From an uncultured Mycoplasmatota bacterium (lineage in GTDB: Bacteria > Bacillota_I > Bacilli_A > RF39 > UBA660): a stretch of DNA of 7,260 nt. Below are positions 1 to 5,870 of the stretch, piece by piece; positions within the stretch are counted from its first letter, which is position 1, and each line of letters begins with the position of its first letter. Where the stretch lies: positions 1-7,260 of the forward strand of contig UWSL01000077.1 of the NCBI GenBank assembly GCA_900552975.1, given 5' to 3'. Made by a program: the position numbers and the translations under genes. The notes beneath the pieces were generated by a model, which was given only the letters and a program-made list of their open reading frames with translations, was not told the origin of the DNA and did no database searches.

Positions 1-2
1 AT

Positions 3-773
3 GTTAGTATGATAAAAGTTATTAATAATGGTAAAGATACGAAAGAAAAAATTAGAGAAATTATAAAAACTTTAACTATAGATAGTGAAAATAATAAAAT
101 TATTCCTAATGGCTTTAAAGCTATTATTCCTAAAAATACTACTCTACTCGATTATTCATTAGAGGAAGGAATGCTAAAATTAAATTTTAGTAAAGAGTTT
201 TGGAATGTAAAAAAAGATGATGAAGAAAAAATGATTCAAAGTATTGTTTATTCATTAACAGAAATTAAAGAGGTACAGAAAATAATGATTTTTGTTGAGG
301 GAAAACAAATACAAAAATTACCTAAATCAAATAAAAAACTAGATTTATATTTGGATCGTAATTATGGTATTAATAAAGTTTATGATATAAAGACTTTTAA
401 TAATATTGATTGTTATACAGTGTATTTTTTAGGAAAAGCTGAGGAGTATTATTATATACCTGTTACTTATTTTAAAGATAACATTAATGATAAGGTAGAA
501 ATAATTGTTGAAAGTTTGACAACTAGTCCAACTAATAATGAAGGTTTAATCAGTCATTTAGATTATCAAGTTAAATTAATGAATTATGAAATAAATGAGG
601 ATAAGATAGATATGTATTTTAATAATTATATTTTAAATAATTTAGATAAAAGTTATTTAAAAGAGGAAGTAAAATATTCGTTAGTTTATTCTTTAAATGA
701 TACTTTAGGAGTTAAAACGGTTAATTTTTTAGTAGATAATGAAGAAATTGAGCAATTTACTCTTGAAAATTAA
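3..773 (+). CDS. Tandem GerMN-domain protein, 5' end missing
   Basis: This is the C-terminal part of a protein with two GerMN (sporulation/spore germination) domains. The frame is open to the left edge, and the first in-frame ATG (position 9) lies inside the first domain, so it is not the real start. Counting from that Met, domain 1 shows the family pattern 'IIPNGFKAIIPKNTTLL' (31-47), 'LNFSKEFW' (58-65), then 'SIVYSLTEI' and 'FVEGK'. After a linker with 'DRNYGINKVYDI', domain 2 runs from about 132 to 250 and ends 'VKYSLVYSLN...VNFLVDNEEIEQ', repeating the same pattern. GerM of Bacillus is a lipoprotein of the sporulating cell; related GerMN proteins also occur in non-sporulating bacteria, so the role here is open. 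The missing N-terminus would be expected to carry a membrane anchor or lipobox (inference). No terminator follows; the tRNA promoter overlaps the last codons. Confidence 0.8.
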   Translation, partial: VSMIKVINNGKDTKEKIREIIKTLTIDSENNKIIPNGFKAIIPKNTTLLDYSLEEGMLKLNFSKEFWNVKKDDEEKMIQSIVYSLTEIKEVQKIMIFVEGKQIQKLPKSNKKLDLYLDRNYGINKVYDIKTFNNIDCYTVYFLGKAEEYYYIPVTYFKDNINDKVEIIVESLTTSPTNNEGLISHLDYQVKLMNYEINEDKIDMYFNNYILNNLDKSYLKEEVKYSLVYSLNDTLGVKTVNFLVDNEEIEQFTLEN

Positions 774-791
774 AAATATATGTTATATAAT
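763..791 (+). promoter_or_regulatory. Promoter for tRNA-Arg
   Basis: The -35 box TTGAAA (763-768) and a perfect -10 box TATAAT (786-791) are 17 bases apart. The predicted transcript start is near 798, giving a 5' leader of about 13 nt before the tRNA. The -35 box lies within the final codons of the GerMN gene. Confidence 0.7.
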
Positions 792-810
792 TGGATTGTT
801 CTTGGGTTAT

Positions 811-887
811 GTCCTCGTAGCTCAGCTGGATAGAGCAATCGCCTTCTAAGCGATCGGTCAGGTGTTCGAATCACCTCGGGGACACCA
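811..887 (+). tRNA. tRNA-Arg (anticodon UCU)
   Basis: A full 77-nt cloverleaf can be read. The acceptor stem is GTCCTCG (811-817) with CGGGGAC, containing one G-U pair. The D arm is GCTC/GAGC (820-823 and 833-836). The anticodon stem is ATCGC/GCGAT (838-842 and 850-854), enclosing the loop CTTCTAA with anticodon TCT at 845-847. The T arm is AGGTG-TTCGAAT-CACCT. The discriminator is A, and the CCA end is encoded in the DNA. This tRNA decodes AGA and AGG, the main arginine codons in AT-rich genomes. It stands alone between its own promoter and a terminator. Confidence 0.97.
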
Positions 888-896
888 TATTTAAAT

Positions 897-924
897 AAAA
901 AAGTTCCATAAAGGAACTTTTTTT
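897..924. terminator. Bidirectional intrinsic terminator
   Basis: An 11-bp perfect inverted repeat (897-907 and 913-923) has the core AAGTTCC/GGAACTT and the 5-nt loop ATAAA. It is followed by a T run on the + strand and preceded by an A run that becomes a T run on the - strand. It can therefore end both the tRNA-Arg transcript and the converging AAA+ ATPase transcript, whose stop codon is at 944-946. Confidence 0.85.
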
Positions 925-943
925 ATGTTTGATTTTATATTAA

Positions 944-2518
944 TTAATAAAGTTTATAACCATTTGGATTAGTAATACTTTCATTAGTTAAAATTAACTT
1001 AGAATATTTACCTTCATCATCAGAAATAACATTTTCTGCAGACATGACGATTTGACTAATTAAGTTATTTAAGTCGCGCATACTATGATTGTCTTCTGCT
1101 ATATAATCTAAGAATGATTCAATAAAATCGCTTTCTAACTCTAATTCAACATTATAAAGACGCTTAAGCATACTCTGCTTTTTATATATTATTCCAATTT
1201 TGGACATTAAAGCTTTTTTTTGATCTTCACGACTTAGTTCAGTATATAATAATTTGTAAGTTATACGATCTAATAATTCTTTGGTAAAAACAGTATTGTT
1301 ATATAGATTGGCAAAATTAAAAGTTGGAGCTTGACGAGTTTGACTATTAAAGCCTATTTCTTTAGGTGTTTGATAAGCTTCTTCGAAAACTCCAGAATAA
1401 ACACGACTTGTTAAGCCGGTATCAAAGGTAAGCATTTTAGAATTAAGATAATTAGAACCTTTTTTGATGTTTAAAGGTGCTCCTTCCATAAATTTATATA
1501 ATTCAGAAATAACTTCTTTTTTTACTGATAAGTCTTCTTTAGCTATTTTATCAAGTTCATCAAAAAGAATTAAACTTCTTTGGGCTTTGGTTACATCACC
1601 ATGACATTCTTCAATTAAAGAATTAATGTAATCTTCAATAGTTTTACCAACTATCCCTTCAGGAACAAGACTTGGAGTATTAATACTGCGAAATGGAATA
1701 TTTAAATAACTAGCTACAGCTTCAAAAGTAGCAGTTTTTCCTGAACCAGTTGGGCCGATAACAAGAATTGATTCAATGTCTTCTCTAATGGCTTGGGGTT
1801 TTAGATTGCGTGATAAAGTTGTAGCAATAATTTCAAGTTCTTTGTCATGACCGTAGATGCGTTCTTTTAAATATTTTACCAAGCCTTTTTTGGAAATATC
1901 GTGCGAAATTTTTTTGGAAGATGATGTTTGAGTTTGGTTTAAATTAATATTAATCTGACCATCATCTAACATTTCAATAATTTTACCATCTTTAACAAGA
2001 ATACGAGTTGTGCCATAAGTGGCATTTTGTTTGGCAAATTTGGCTAACTGACTTTTCATTATTAGTAATTTTTGACGCATTTGTTTAACATCTGGAGTTG
2101 CTAAGATTTCTGCTAAAGAATCATTATTTAAAGAAATGATTGGCTCATCACCTACTATTTCAAAACTATGAACAAGATTTGATGAAGTTAAAAGATGTTT
2201 ATTTATTTCACGTTTTTTTATTTTATCTTCATTAGTATTAACAATTATTATTTTTTCTTTTTCTTCTTCAAAGTAATAATTTAATAAAAAGTCAGGATCA
2301 CCTTCTGGATAATCATATTTAGTACGTAAATCTTCTAAAGTTATAATTTTGTCAACAGTAATCATTTCATCATTAGTTGAAAAAGTATGATAAATTTCTG
2401 TTGAATAAAAATCTGAGCCTACTTGATAGCCTTCGATAATGCTTAGTGGAAGTAAAAAGTAAAGCTTATCATCTATTTTTATTTTGGAATATTTTATTGC
2501 ATATTCGGGATTGTTCAT
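944..2518 (-). CDS. ClpX-like AAA+ ATPase with unrecognised N-terminal domain
   Basis: The product is a 524-residue ATPase of the ClpX/HslU branch. I chose the ATG at 2516-2518 because GAGGTG lies 7 nt upstream; an in-frame ATG 54 bases earlier falls in a hairpin and has no ribosome site. Residues 1 to about 210 match nothing I know and lack the ClpX four-cysteine zinc domain. The ATPase core follows: 'YGHDKELEI' (about 222), Walker A GPTGSGKT (255-262), Walker B LILFDELDK (316-324), an Arg-finger-like 'LLDR' (R418) and sensor-2-like 'SMRDLN' (R481). The ClpX pore-1 motif GYVG is GIVG here (288-291), so the aromatic residue is gone. 'EIGFN' (IGF at 388-390) sits where ClpX has its ClpP-binding loop. 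ATP hydrolysis is well supported; protein unfolding or ClpP partnership is inference. It lies downstream of frr with its own likely promoter. Confidence 0.85.
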   Translation of the reverse strand: MNNPEYAIKYSKIKIDDKLYFLLPLSIIEGYQVGSDFYSTEIYHTFSTNDEMITVDKIITLEDLRTKYDYPEGDPDFLLNYYFEEEKEKIIIVNTNEDKIKKREINKHLLTSSNLVHSFEIVGDEPIISLNNDSLAEILATPDVKQMRQKLLIMKSQLAKFAKQNATYGTTRILVKDGKIIEMLDDGQININLNQTQTSSSKKISHDISKKGLVKYLKERIYGHDKELEIIATTLSRNLKPQAIREDIESILVIGPTGSGKTATFEAVASYLNIPFRSINTPSLVPEGIVGKTIEDYINSLIEECHGDVTKAQRSLILFDELDKIAKEDLSVKKEVISELYKFMEGAPLNIKKGSNYLNSKMLTFDTGLTSRVYSGVFEEAYQTPKEIGFNSQTRQAPTFNFANLYNNTVFTKELLDRITYKLLYTELSREDQKKALMSKIGIIYKKQSMLKRLYNVELELESDFIESFLDYIAEDNHSMRDLNNLISQIVMSAENVISDDEGKYSKLILTNESITNPNGYKLY

Positions 2519-2525
2519 TTTAATA

Positions 2526-2531
2526 CACCTC
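2526..2531 (-). promoter_or_regulatory. Ribosome binding site fixing the ATPase start
   Basis: GAGGTG on the - strand lies 7 nt before the ATG at 2518. It favours this start over the in-frame ATG at 2572, which would add 18 residues and has no SD site. Part of the site (GTG) lies in the 3' arm of an 8-bp inverted repeat (2521-2528 and 2536-2543). Confidence 0.75.
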
Positions 2532-2539
2532 AGTAGTGT

Positions 2540-2568
2540 ATTATAAATTAGTTCCAATAAATAAGCAA
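2540..2568 (-). promoter_or_regulatory. Promoter for the ClpX-like ATPase gene
   Basis: A perfect -10 box TATAAT (2540-2545) lies 17 bases from a weak -35 box TTGCTT (2563-2568). The predicted start near 2533 leaves a leader of about 15 nt that begins just before the SD site. The -35 box overlaps the hairpin that follows frr. Confidence 0.5.
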
Positions 2569-2587
2569 ACAAAATTATTTGTTTGCT
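2564..2587 (-). terminator. Hairpin at the end of frr, possible weak terminator
   Basis: A perfect 10-bp inverted repeat (AGCAAACAAA at 2564-2573 and its complement at 2578-2587) has a 4-nt loop and overlaps the frr stop codon TAG (2586-2588). On the - strand it is followed by TATTTATT, not an unbroken T run, so termination may be partial. Confidence 0.45.
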
Positions 2588-3125
2588 ATATTTTCATTAA
2601 TTCATCTTCTTTTTCTTTTAACTTTTCATCGACTTTTTTATTATAATCATTAATAAGTTTTTGAACTTCTTCTAATTGTTTTTTCTCGTCATCTTCTGGA
2701 ATAGATTCATCATTTTTGATGTCTTCGTTAGCTTCTTGACGTATTTTACGTAGAGCAACTTTAGTTTCTTCAGCAATTTGTTTAGCTTGTTTAACGTATT
2801 CGCGACGACGTTCCTCTGTTAATGCTGGAATTGTTAAGATAACAGATTCTCCATTGTCAGTTGGATTGATACCTAAATTTGATTCTTGGATAGCTTTAAC
2901 GATGTCTTTTAAGCAACTTCTATCAAACGGTTTTATCATAAGAGTCTTAGCTTCAGGAACAGTTATATTAGCCAATCCTTGAAGTGGTGTCTTATTACCA
3001 TAATATTCTACTTCAATACCATTTAACATAGCGGGATTAGCACGACCTGCTCTGATGCTTGATAGACGATTATCCATTACTTCTAATGATTTATTCATCG
3101 AAAGTTCAATTTCTTTATTTATCAT
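2586..3125 (-). CDS. frr: Ribosome recycling factor
   Basis: RRF splits the post-termination ribosome together with EF-G so that subunits can be reused; it acts in the cytoplasm and is normally essential. The 179 residues are close to the usual length of about 185. Family landmarks are present in order: 'IRAGRANPAML' (24-34), 'YYGNKTPL', 'ANITVPEAKTLMIKPFD' (52-68), 'NLGINPTDNGESVILTIPALTEERRREYVK' across about 83-112, and the charged C-terminal helix 'VALRKIRQEAN'. The start is ATG with AAAGGAGAG upstream, although the spacing is rather long (about 13 nt from GGAG). The gene follows the thioredoxin-like gene by 38 nt and has a good promoter in that overlap. In most bacteria pyrH is directly upstream of frr; here it is not. 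Confidence 0.97.
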   Translation of the reverse strand: MINKEIELSMNKSLEVMDNRLSSIRAGRANPAMLNGIEVEYYGNKTPLQGLANITVPEAKTLMIKPFDRSCLKDIVKAIQESNLGINPTDNGESVILTIPALTEERRREYVKQAKQIAEETKVALRKIRQEANEDIKNDESIPEDDEKKQLEEVQKLINDYNKKVDEKLKEKEDELMKI

Positions 3126-3155
3126 ATATTTAATTTCTCTCCTTTGTTTAACACT

Positions 3156-3184
3156 ATTATAATCTATTGATTTTGATTATTCAA
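3156..3184 (-). promoter_or_regulatory. Promoter for frr
   Basis: The -35 box TTGAAT (3179-3184) and a perfect -10 box TATAAT (3156-3161) are 17 bases apart. The -35 box lies inside the last codons of the thioredoxin-like gene, and the predicted start near 3149 gives a leader of about 24 nt containing the frr SD site. This suggests that frr can be transcribed independently of its upstream neighbour. Confidence 0.65.
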
Positions 3185-3775
3185 ATAATATTTGTTTATT
3201 GCTTTAATTATTTCATTAGCAAATGTTTCTTCTTGTTCTATAGTCCAGTATTTTTCAACAGAAATATCATTTTTCATTGCAACCGTATCAATATTATAGT
3301 ATTTAACTTTGCCATCAACAATAATATAAAAACTTGGAGCTAGTAAGTTGTTTTCACTACCATCAGTTGCTGTTAAATGACCATTTAATAATTCTTTTAT
3401 TTCATAGTAATTGGAATTGCGTTGACTTTTATCATTATTTAAATCGTAATATTTTACTTCGTTTATTTTTAATTTTTTAGTTATTTTTTCAATTTCTTCA
3501 ATATATTTGGTTGACCATTTGGAAGTATGACTTCCTATCATGATTAGGTTTGTACCACCTTTTATTTCTTTAATTACTGCATCAGCTTTGATAACATCAT
3601 ATTTTTCAGTATTTTTAATTGTAGGATAATAATCAGTTATGGTTGGTTCTTTACGTACGCTTAAAGCAGAATAGCGGTTGCTAAGGTAAATAAACGCAAA
3701 AATCATAAGAGCAAAAAGAATTAGGTAAATGATTTTTCTAATTACGGATTTTTTATTATTTTTAGGATTTTTCAT
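3164..3775 (-). CDS. Membrane-anchored thioredoxin-fold protein lacking catalytic cysteines
   Basis: The product is a 203-residue protein with a positively charged N-terminus (KNPKNNKK), one membrane helix (about 14-31) and an outer domain that resembles thioredoxin. The strand 'NLIMIGSHTSKWS' matches the thioredoxin strand that leads into the CxxC, but the motif is S-K-W-S (85-88). 'APSFYIIVDGKV' supplies the cis-proline (P147) and the following strand of the fold. The mature protein has no cysteine at all, so it cannot be a dithiol oxidoreductase; a binding or scaffold role is inference. I chose ATG at 3773-3775 because GAGGAG (3784-3789) lies 8 nt upstream; the GTG three codons earlier overlaps that SD site. 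It occupies the place of pyrH between tsf and frr. Confidence 0.75.
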   Translation of the reverse strand: MKNPKNNKKSVIRKIIYLILFALMIFAFIYLSNRYSALSVRKEPTITDYYPTIKNTEKYDVIKADAVIKEIKGGTNLIMIGSHTSKWSTKYIEEIEKITKKLKINEVKYYDLNNDKSQRNSNYYEIKELLNGHLTATDGSENNLLAPSFYIIVDGKVKYYNIDTVAMKNDISVEKYWTIEQEETFANEIIKAINKYYLNNQNQ

Positions 3776-3783
3776 AAGTTCCA

Positions 3784-3789
3784 CTCCTC
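3784..3789 (-). promoter_or_regulatory. Ribosome binding site fixing the thioredoxin-like start
   Basis: GAGGAG on the - strand lies 8 nt before the ATG at 3775. A GTG at 3784-3782 that would lengthen the protein by three residues overlaps this site and cannot be its start. Confidence 0.75.
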
Positions 3790-3790
3790 A

Positions 3791-3805
3791 ATGGTATTAT
3801 ACCAT
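3791..3805 (-). promoter_or_regulatory. Extended -10 promoter inside a palindrome
   Basis: On the - strand TGG-TATAAT forms an extended -10 element, with TATAAT at 3796-3801; no clear -35 box is seen. The predicted start near 3789 is right at the SD site of the thioredoxin-like gene. The box is embedded in a perfect 15-base palindrome (ATGGTAT-T-ATACCAT), which could be an operator or chance. Confidence 0.5.
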
Positions 3806-3828
3806 GAATACCTTATATTATTGGTGAT

Positions 3829-3856
3829 AAAAAAAGACACTTGTAAAAAAGTGTCT
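3829..3856 (-). terminator. Intrinsic terminator of the rpsB-tsf unit
   Basis: An 8-bp perfect stem (AGACACTT at 3835-3842 with AAGTGTCT at 3849-3856) encloses a 6-nt loop. On the - strand it is followed by six T residues (3829-3834). It lies 17 nt after the tsf stop codon and closes the rpsB-tsf transcript before the thioredoxin-like gene. Confidence 0.85.
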
Positions 3857-3872
3857 AATAATATGCTTATAA

Positions 3873-4745
3873 TTAGCCTTTTATTTGAGACATAACTTCT
3901 TCAGCGAAGTTTTCTTGTCTTTTTTCAATTCCTTCGCCTACTTTGAAACGAGTCATTGAAATTAGTTCTCCTCCATTGTTAGCTACATATTTTGTTACAT
4001 CAATATCGCCATCTTTGATGAAAGCTTGTTCAGCAAGACAGATTTCTTTGAAGAATTTTTTTAGTCTTCCTTCAACCATTTTTTCTGCTATTTCAGCACT
4101 TTTTCCTTCATTCATTGCTTGTTCTTTTAGAACTTCTTTTTCACGATTTACTTCGTCTTCTGGAACATCTTTGGCAAAGACATATTTTGGTTCCATAGCA
4201 GCAGCTTGCATTGCTACGTCTTTAGCTACTTCACTATTAGCACCTTTTACAACTGTTACTACAGCAATTTTGCCACCCATATGTAAATATGTACCAAAAT
4301 TTTCGTCATCTGTTTTTTCAATAACTGCTAAACGACGGAAATCTAATTTTTCACCAATTTTTGATGTTTTAGCAACAATATAATCTTGAATAGTACCATC
4401 TTCGAATTGTAATTCTTTTGCTTCTTCTACAGTTTTAACATCACTAGCAAGAATTGTTTTACCAATATTTTCAATCATTTCTTTAAATTCTTCGTTTTTG
4501 CTAACAAAGTCTGTTTCGGCATTAACTTCTACCATTACAGCTTTATTACCATCTGTGAAAATATTTGCTAAACCTTCAGCAGCAATACGTGAGCCTTTCT
4601 TATCAGCTTTAGCAATTCCTTTTTCACGTAACCAATCAATAGCACTTTCTAAATTGCCATCGCATTCACTTAAAGCTTTTTTGCAGTCCATCATTCCTGC
4701 GCCTGTTTTTTCACGTAATTCTTTTACTAAGCTTGCGCTTACCAT
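3873..4745 (-). CDS. tsf: Translation elongation factor Ts
   Basis: EF-Ts is the guanine nucleotide exchange factor that reloads EF-Tu with GTP. The 290 residues match the usual bacterial length. The N-terminal UBA-like domain has the signature 'LREKTGAGMMDCKKAL' (10-25) and 'AIDWLREKG'. The core has 'VEVNAETDFVSKNEEF' (72-87), carrying the TDFV motif that contacts the EF-Tu nucleotide site. 'YLHMGGKIAVVTVV' (153-166) begins the second core half, and 'AMQAAAMEPKYV' follows. The C-terminus 'ENFAEEVMSQIKG' is complete. AAGGA lies 6 nt before the ATG. The 26-nt gap from rpsB has no terminator, so the two genes are co-transcribed, as in most bacteria. Confidence 0.98.
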   Translation of the reverse strand: MVSASLVKELREKTGAGMMDCKKALSECDGNLESAIDWLREKGIAKADKKGSRIAAEGLANIFTDGNKAVMVEVNAETDFVSKNEEFKEMIENIGKTILASDVKTVEEAKELQFEDGTIQDYIVAKTSKIGEKLDFRRLAVIEKTDDENFGTYLHMGGKIAVVTVVKGANSEVAKDVAMQAAAMEPKYVFAKDVPEDEVNREKEVLKEQAMNEGKSAEIAEKMVEGRLKKFFKEICLAEQAFIKDGDIDVTKYVANNGGELISMTRFKVGEGIEKRQENFAEEVMSQIKG

Positions 4746-4771
4746 ACTTTTTCCTTCTTCCTAATAATATA

Positions 4772-5707
4772 TTATTCACTTAAAGATGCAATTAATTCAT
4801 CTTTTTTCATAGCTGAAAAGCCTTTAATACCAGCGTTTTTAGCCATTGTTTTTAATTCAGTTAAAGTTTTTGTGCTTAAATCTTCAGTAGCTTCTTCTTT
4901 AGCAGGTACAACTACTTCTTCTTTTTCCTTTACTTCTTCTTTAACTGTTTTTGTTTCTTCTTTATTTTCTTTTCTATTATCTTTTCTATTTTTTTTATCA
5001 TCTTCAGTAACATAATCGATGATTTCACCACCATTTGCTTCAGCAATGGCATTTCCTAATACTCCTAGAACAACTTTAACAGCTCTAACAGCATCATCAT
5101 TACCTGGAATAACGAAATCTACGTCATCTGGATCACAGTTTGTATCTACAATACCAAAAATAGGAATATTTAGTTTTCTTGCTTCTCTAATAGCATTGAT
5201 TTCTTTTTTAGGATCAACGATAATTAAAGCTTGTGGTAATTTAGTCATGTTACGAATACCACAAAGCAATTTATTTAATTTATCATATTCTTTACGTAGA
5301 GCAATTACCTCTTTTTTAGGTAGAACATCGAATGTTCCATCTTTTTCCATATTTTCGATTTCTTCTAATCTTTTTACTCTTCTTCTAATAGTACGGAAGT
5401 TAGTTAAAGTTCCACCTAACCATCTTTCAGTAACATAGAAAGAATTTGTTCTTTCAGCATTCTCTTTTGCTGCTTCATTTGCTTGTTTTTTAGTACCTAC
5501 AAATAAGAAAGTACCATCATTTTGAGCAATTTTATTAATTTCAGCATATGCTTCTTCGATTTTTGCAGATGTTTTTTGCAAATCAATTATATAAATGTCA
5601 TCTCTAGTTGTAAAAATATATTCTTTCATTTTTGGGTTCCATCTTTTTGTTTGATGACCAAAATGAACTCCAGCTTCTAATAAGTAACTTAAAGAAACTA
5701 CGGCCAT
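4772..5707 (-). CDS. rpsB: 30S ribosomal protein S2 with C-terminal extension
   Basis: S2 is a protein of the small ribosomal subunit that bridges head and body and is needed for S1 binding in many bacteria. Residues 1-232 are a standard S2 core: 'LLEAGVHFGHQTKRWNPKM' (9-27), 'FLFVGTKKQA' (67-76), 'ERWLGGTLTNFRTI' (94-107), 'PQALIIVDPKKE' (158-169), 'NIPIFGIVDTNCDPDDVDFVIPGNDDA' across 180-206 and 'ANGGE' (224-228). The core is followed by a highly charged Lys/Glu linker (about 233-276) and a final segment 'LSTKTLTELKTMAKNAGIKG' onward (277-310) that resembles the Rho_N/SAP-type helix-extended-helix fold. The usual S2 is about 240-260 residues; this one is 311. A perfect AAGGAGG SD (5717-5723) lies 9 nt before the ATG. 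It is the first gene of the rpsB-tsf unit and has a structured leader. Confidence 0.97.
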   Translation of the reverse strand: MAVVSLSYLLEAGVHFGHQTKRWNPKMKEYIFTTRDDIYIIDLQKTSAKIEEAYAEINKIAQNDGTFLFVGTKKQANEAAKENAERTNSFYVTERWLGGTLTNFRTIRRRVKRLEEIENMEKDGTFDVLPKKEVIALRKEYDKLNKLLCGIRNMTKLPQALIIVDPKKEINAIREARKLNIPIFGIVDTNCDPDDVDFVIPGNDDAVRAVKVVLGVLGNAIAEANGGEIIDYVTEDDKKNRKDNRKENKEETKTVKEEVKEKEEVVVPAKEEATEDLSTKTLTELKTMAKNAGIKGFSAMKKDELIASLSE

Positions 5708-5818
5708 AAAAAAATCCCTCCTTCGTTATACATCTGAATGCTTCAACTTTATTTTTCACCTCTTCGGCACTCGAAAAATAAATCCACACACATGTTTATT
5801 TGCTTTTTTAAGCCGAGA
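5708..5818 (-). promoter_or_regulatory. Structured rpsB 5' leader, candidate autoregulatory RNA
   Basis: The leader is about 110 nt long between the predicted start and the rpsB ATG. It can fold into an outer stem (UCGGC at 5812-5816 with GCCGA at 5764-5768, extended by two pairs past a bulged A) around an inner 7-bp A/U hairpin (5795-5801 with 5776-5782) whose loop is CAUGUGUGUGGA. The SD lies downstream of this element. Long rpsB leaders in other bacteria bind S2 to control the operon (established), but I cannot match this one to a named RNA family. Confidence 0.45.
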
Positions 5819-5820
5819 TT

Positions 5821-5849
5821 ATTGTATCAAAAAAAAGTACCTATAACAA
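5821..5849 (-). promoter_or_regulatory. rpsB-tsf promoter
   Basis: The -35 box TTGTTA (5844-5849) and -10 box TACAAT (5821-5826) are exactly 17 bases apart. A TG one base before the -10 box makes it an extended -10. The spacer is the T run of the preceding terminator, and the -35 box lies in that terminator's loop. The predicted start is near 5814. Confidence 0.65.
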
Positions 5850-5857
5850 GTACTTTT
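5829..5857 (-). terminator. Intrinsic terminator of the membrane protein gene
   Basis: An 8-bp stem (AAAAGTAC at 5833-5840 with GTACTTTT at 5850-5857) has a 9-nt loop and is followed on the - strand by a run of eight T residues. It lies 13 nt past the TAG stop at 5871. It separates the membrane protein gene from rpsB. Confidence 0.75.
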
Positions 5858-5870
5858 CTCTTTATTTTAG

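Noticed and set aside
9..11. ATG as start of the GerMN gene
   Set aside because: It falls inside the first GerMN domain, and the frame is open to the window edge, so the gene begins outside.
2519..2572. Longer start of the ATPase gene at 2572
   Set aside because: It adds 18 residues read through the promoter and hairpin region and has no SD site, while the ATG at 2518 has GAGGTG at good spacing.
3943..4764. Two open frames on the + strand (3943-4383 and 4498-4764)
   Set aside because: Both lie antisense to tsf, whose protein matches EF-Ts throughout; the translations are Ser/Leu/Ile-rich, as expected for the complement of a coding strand, and have no SD site.
5019..5438. Open frame of 139 codons on the + strand
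   Set aside because: It is antisense to the conserved core of rpsB and has no family resemblance.
5754..5768. T-box or amino acid riboswitch in the rpsB leader
   Set aside because: There is no T-box consensus, specifier loop or downstream antiterminator-terminator pair; the leader is too short.
5604..5789. Possible 61-codon upstream ORF on the - strand starting with GTG and overlapping the rpsB start
   Set aside because: A GAGGTG-like sequence occurs in the leader, but the frame runs out of phase through the conserved start of S2 and its start lies in the predicted hairpin loop. It is most likely chance in the leader.
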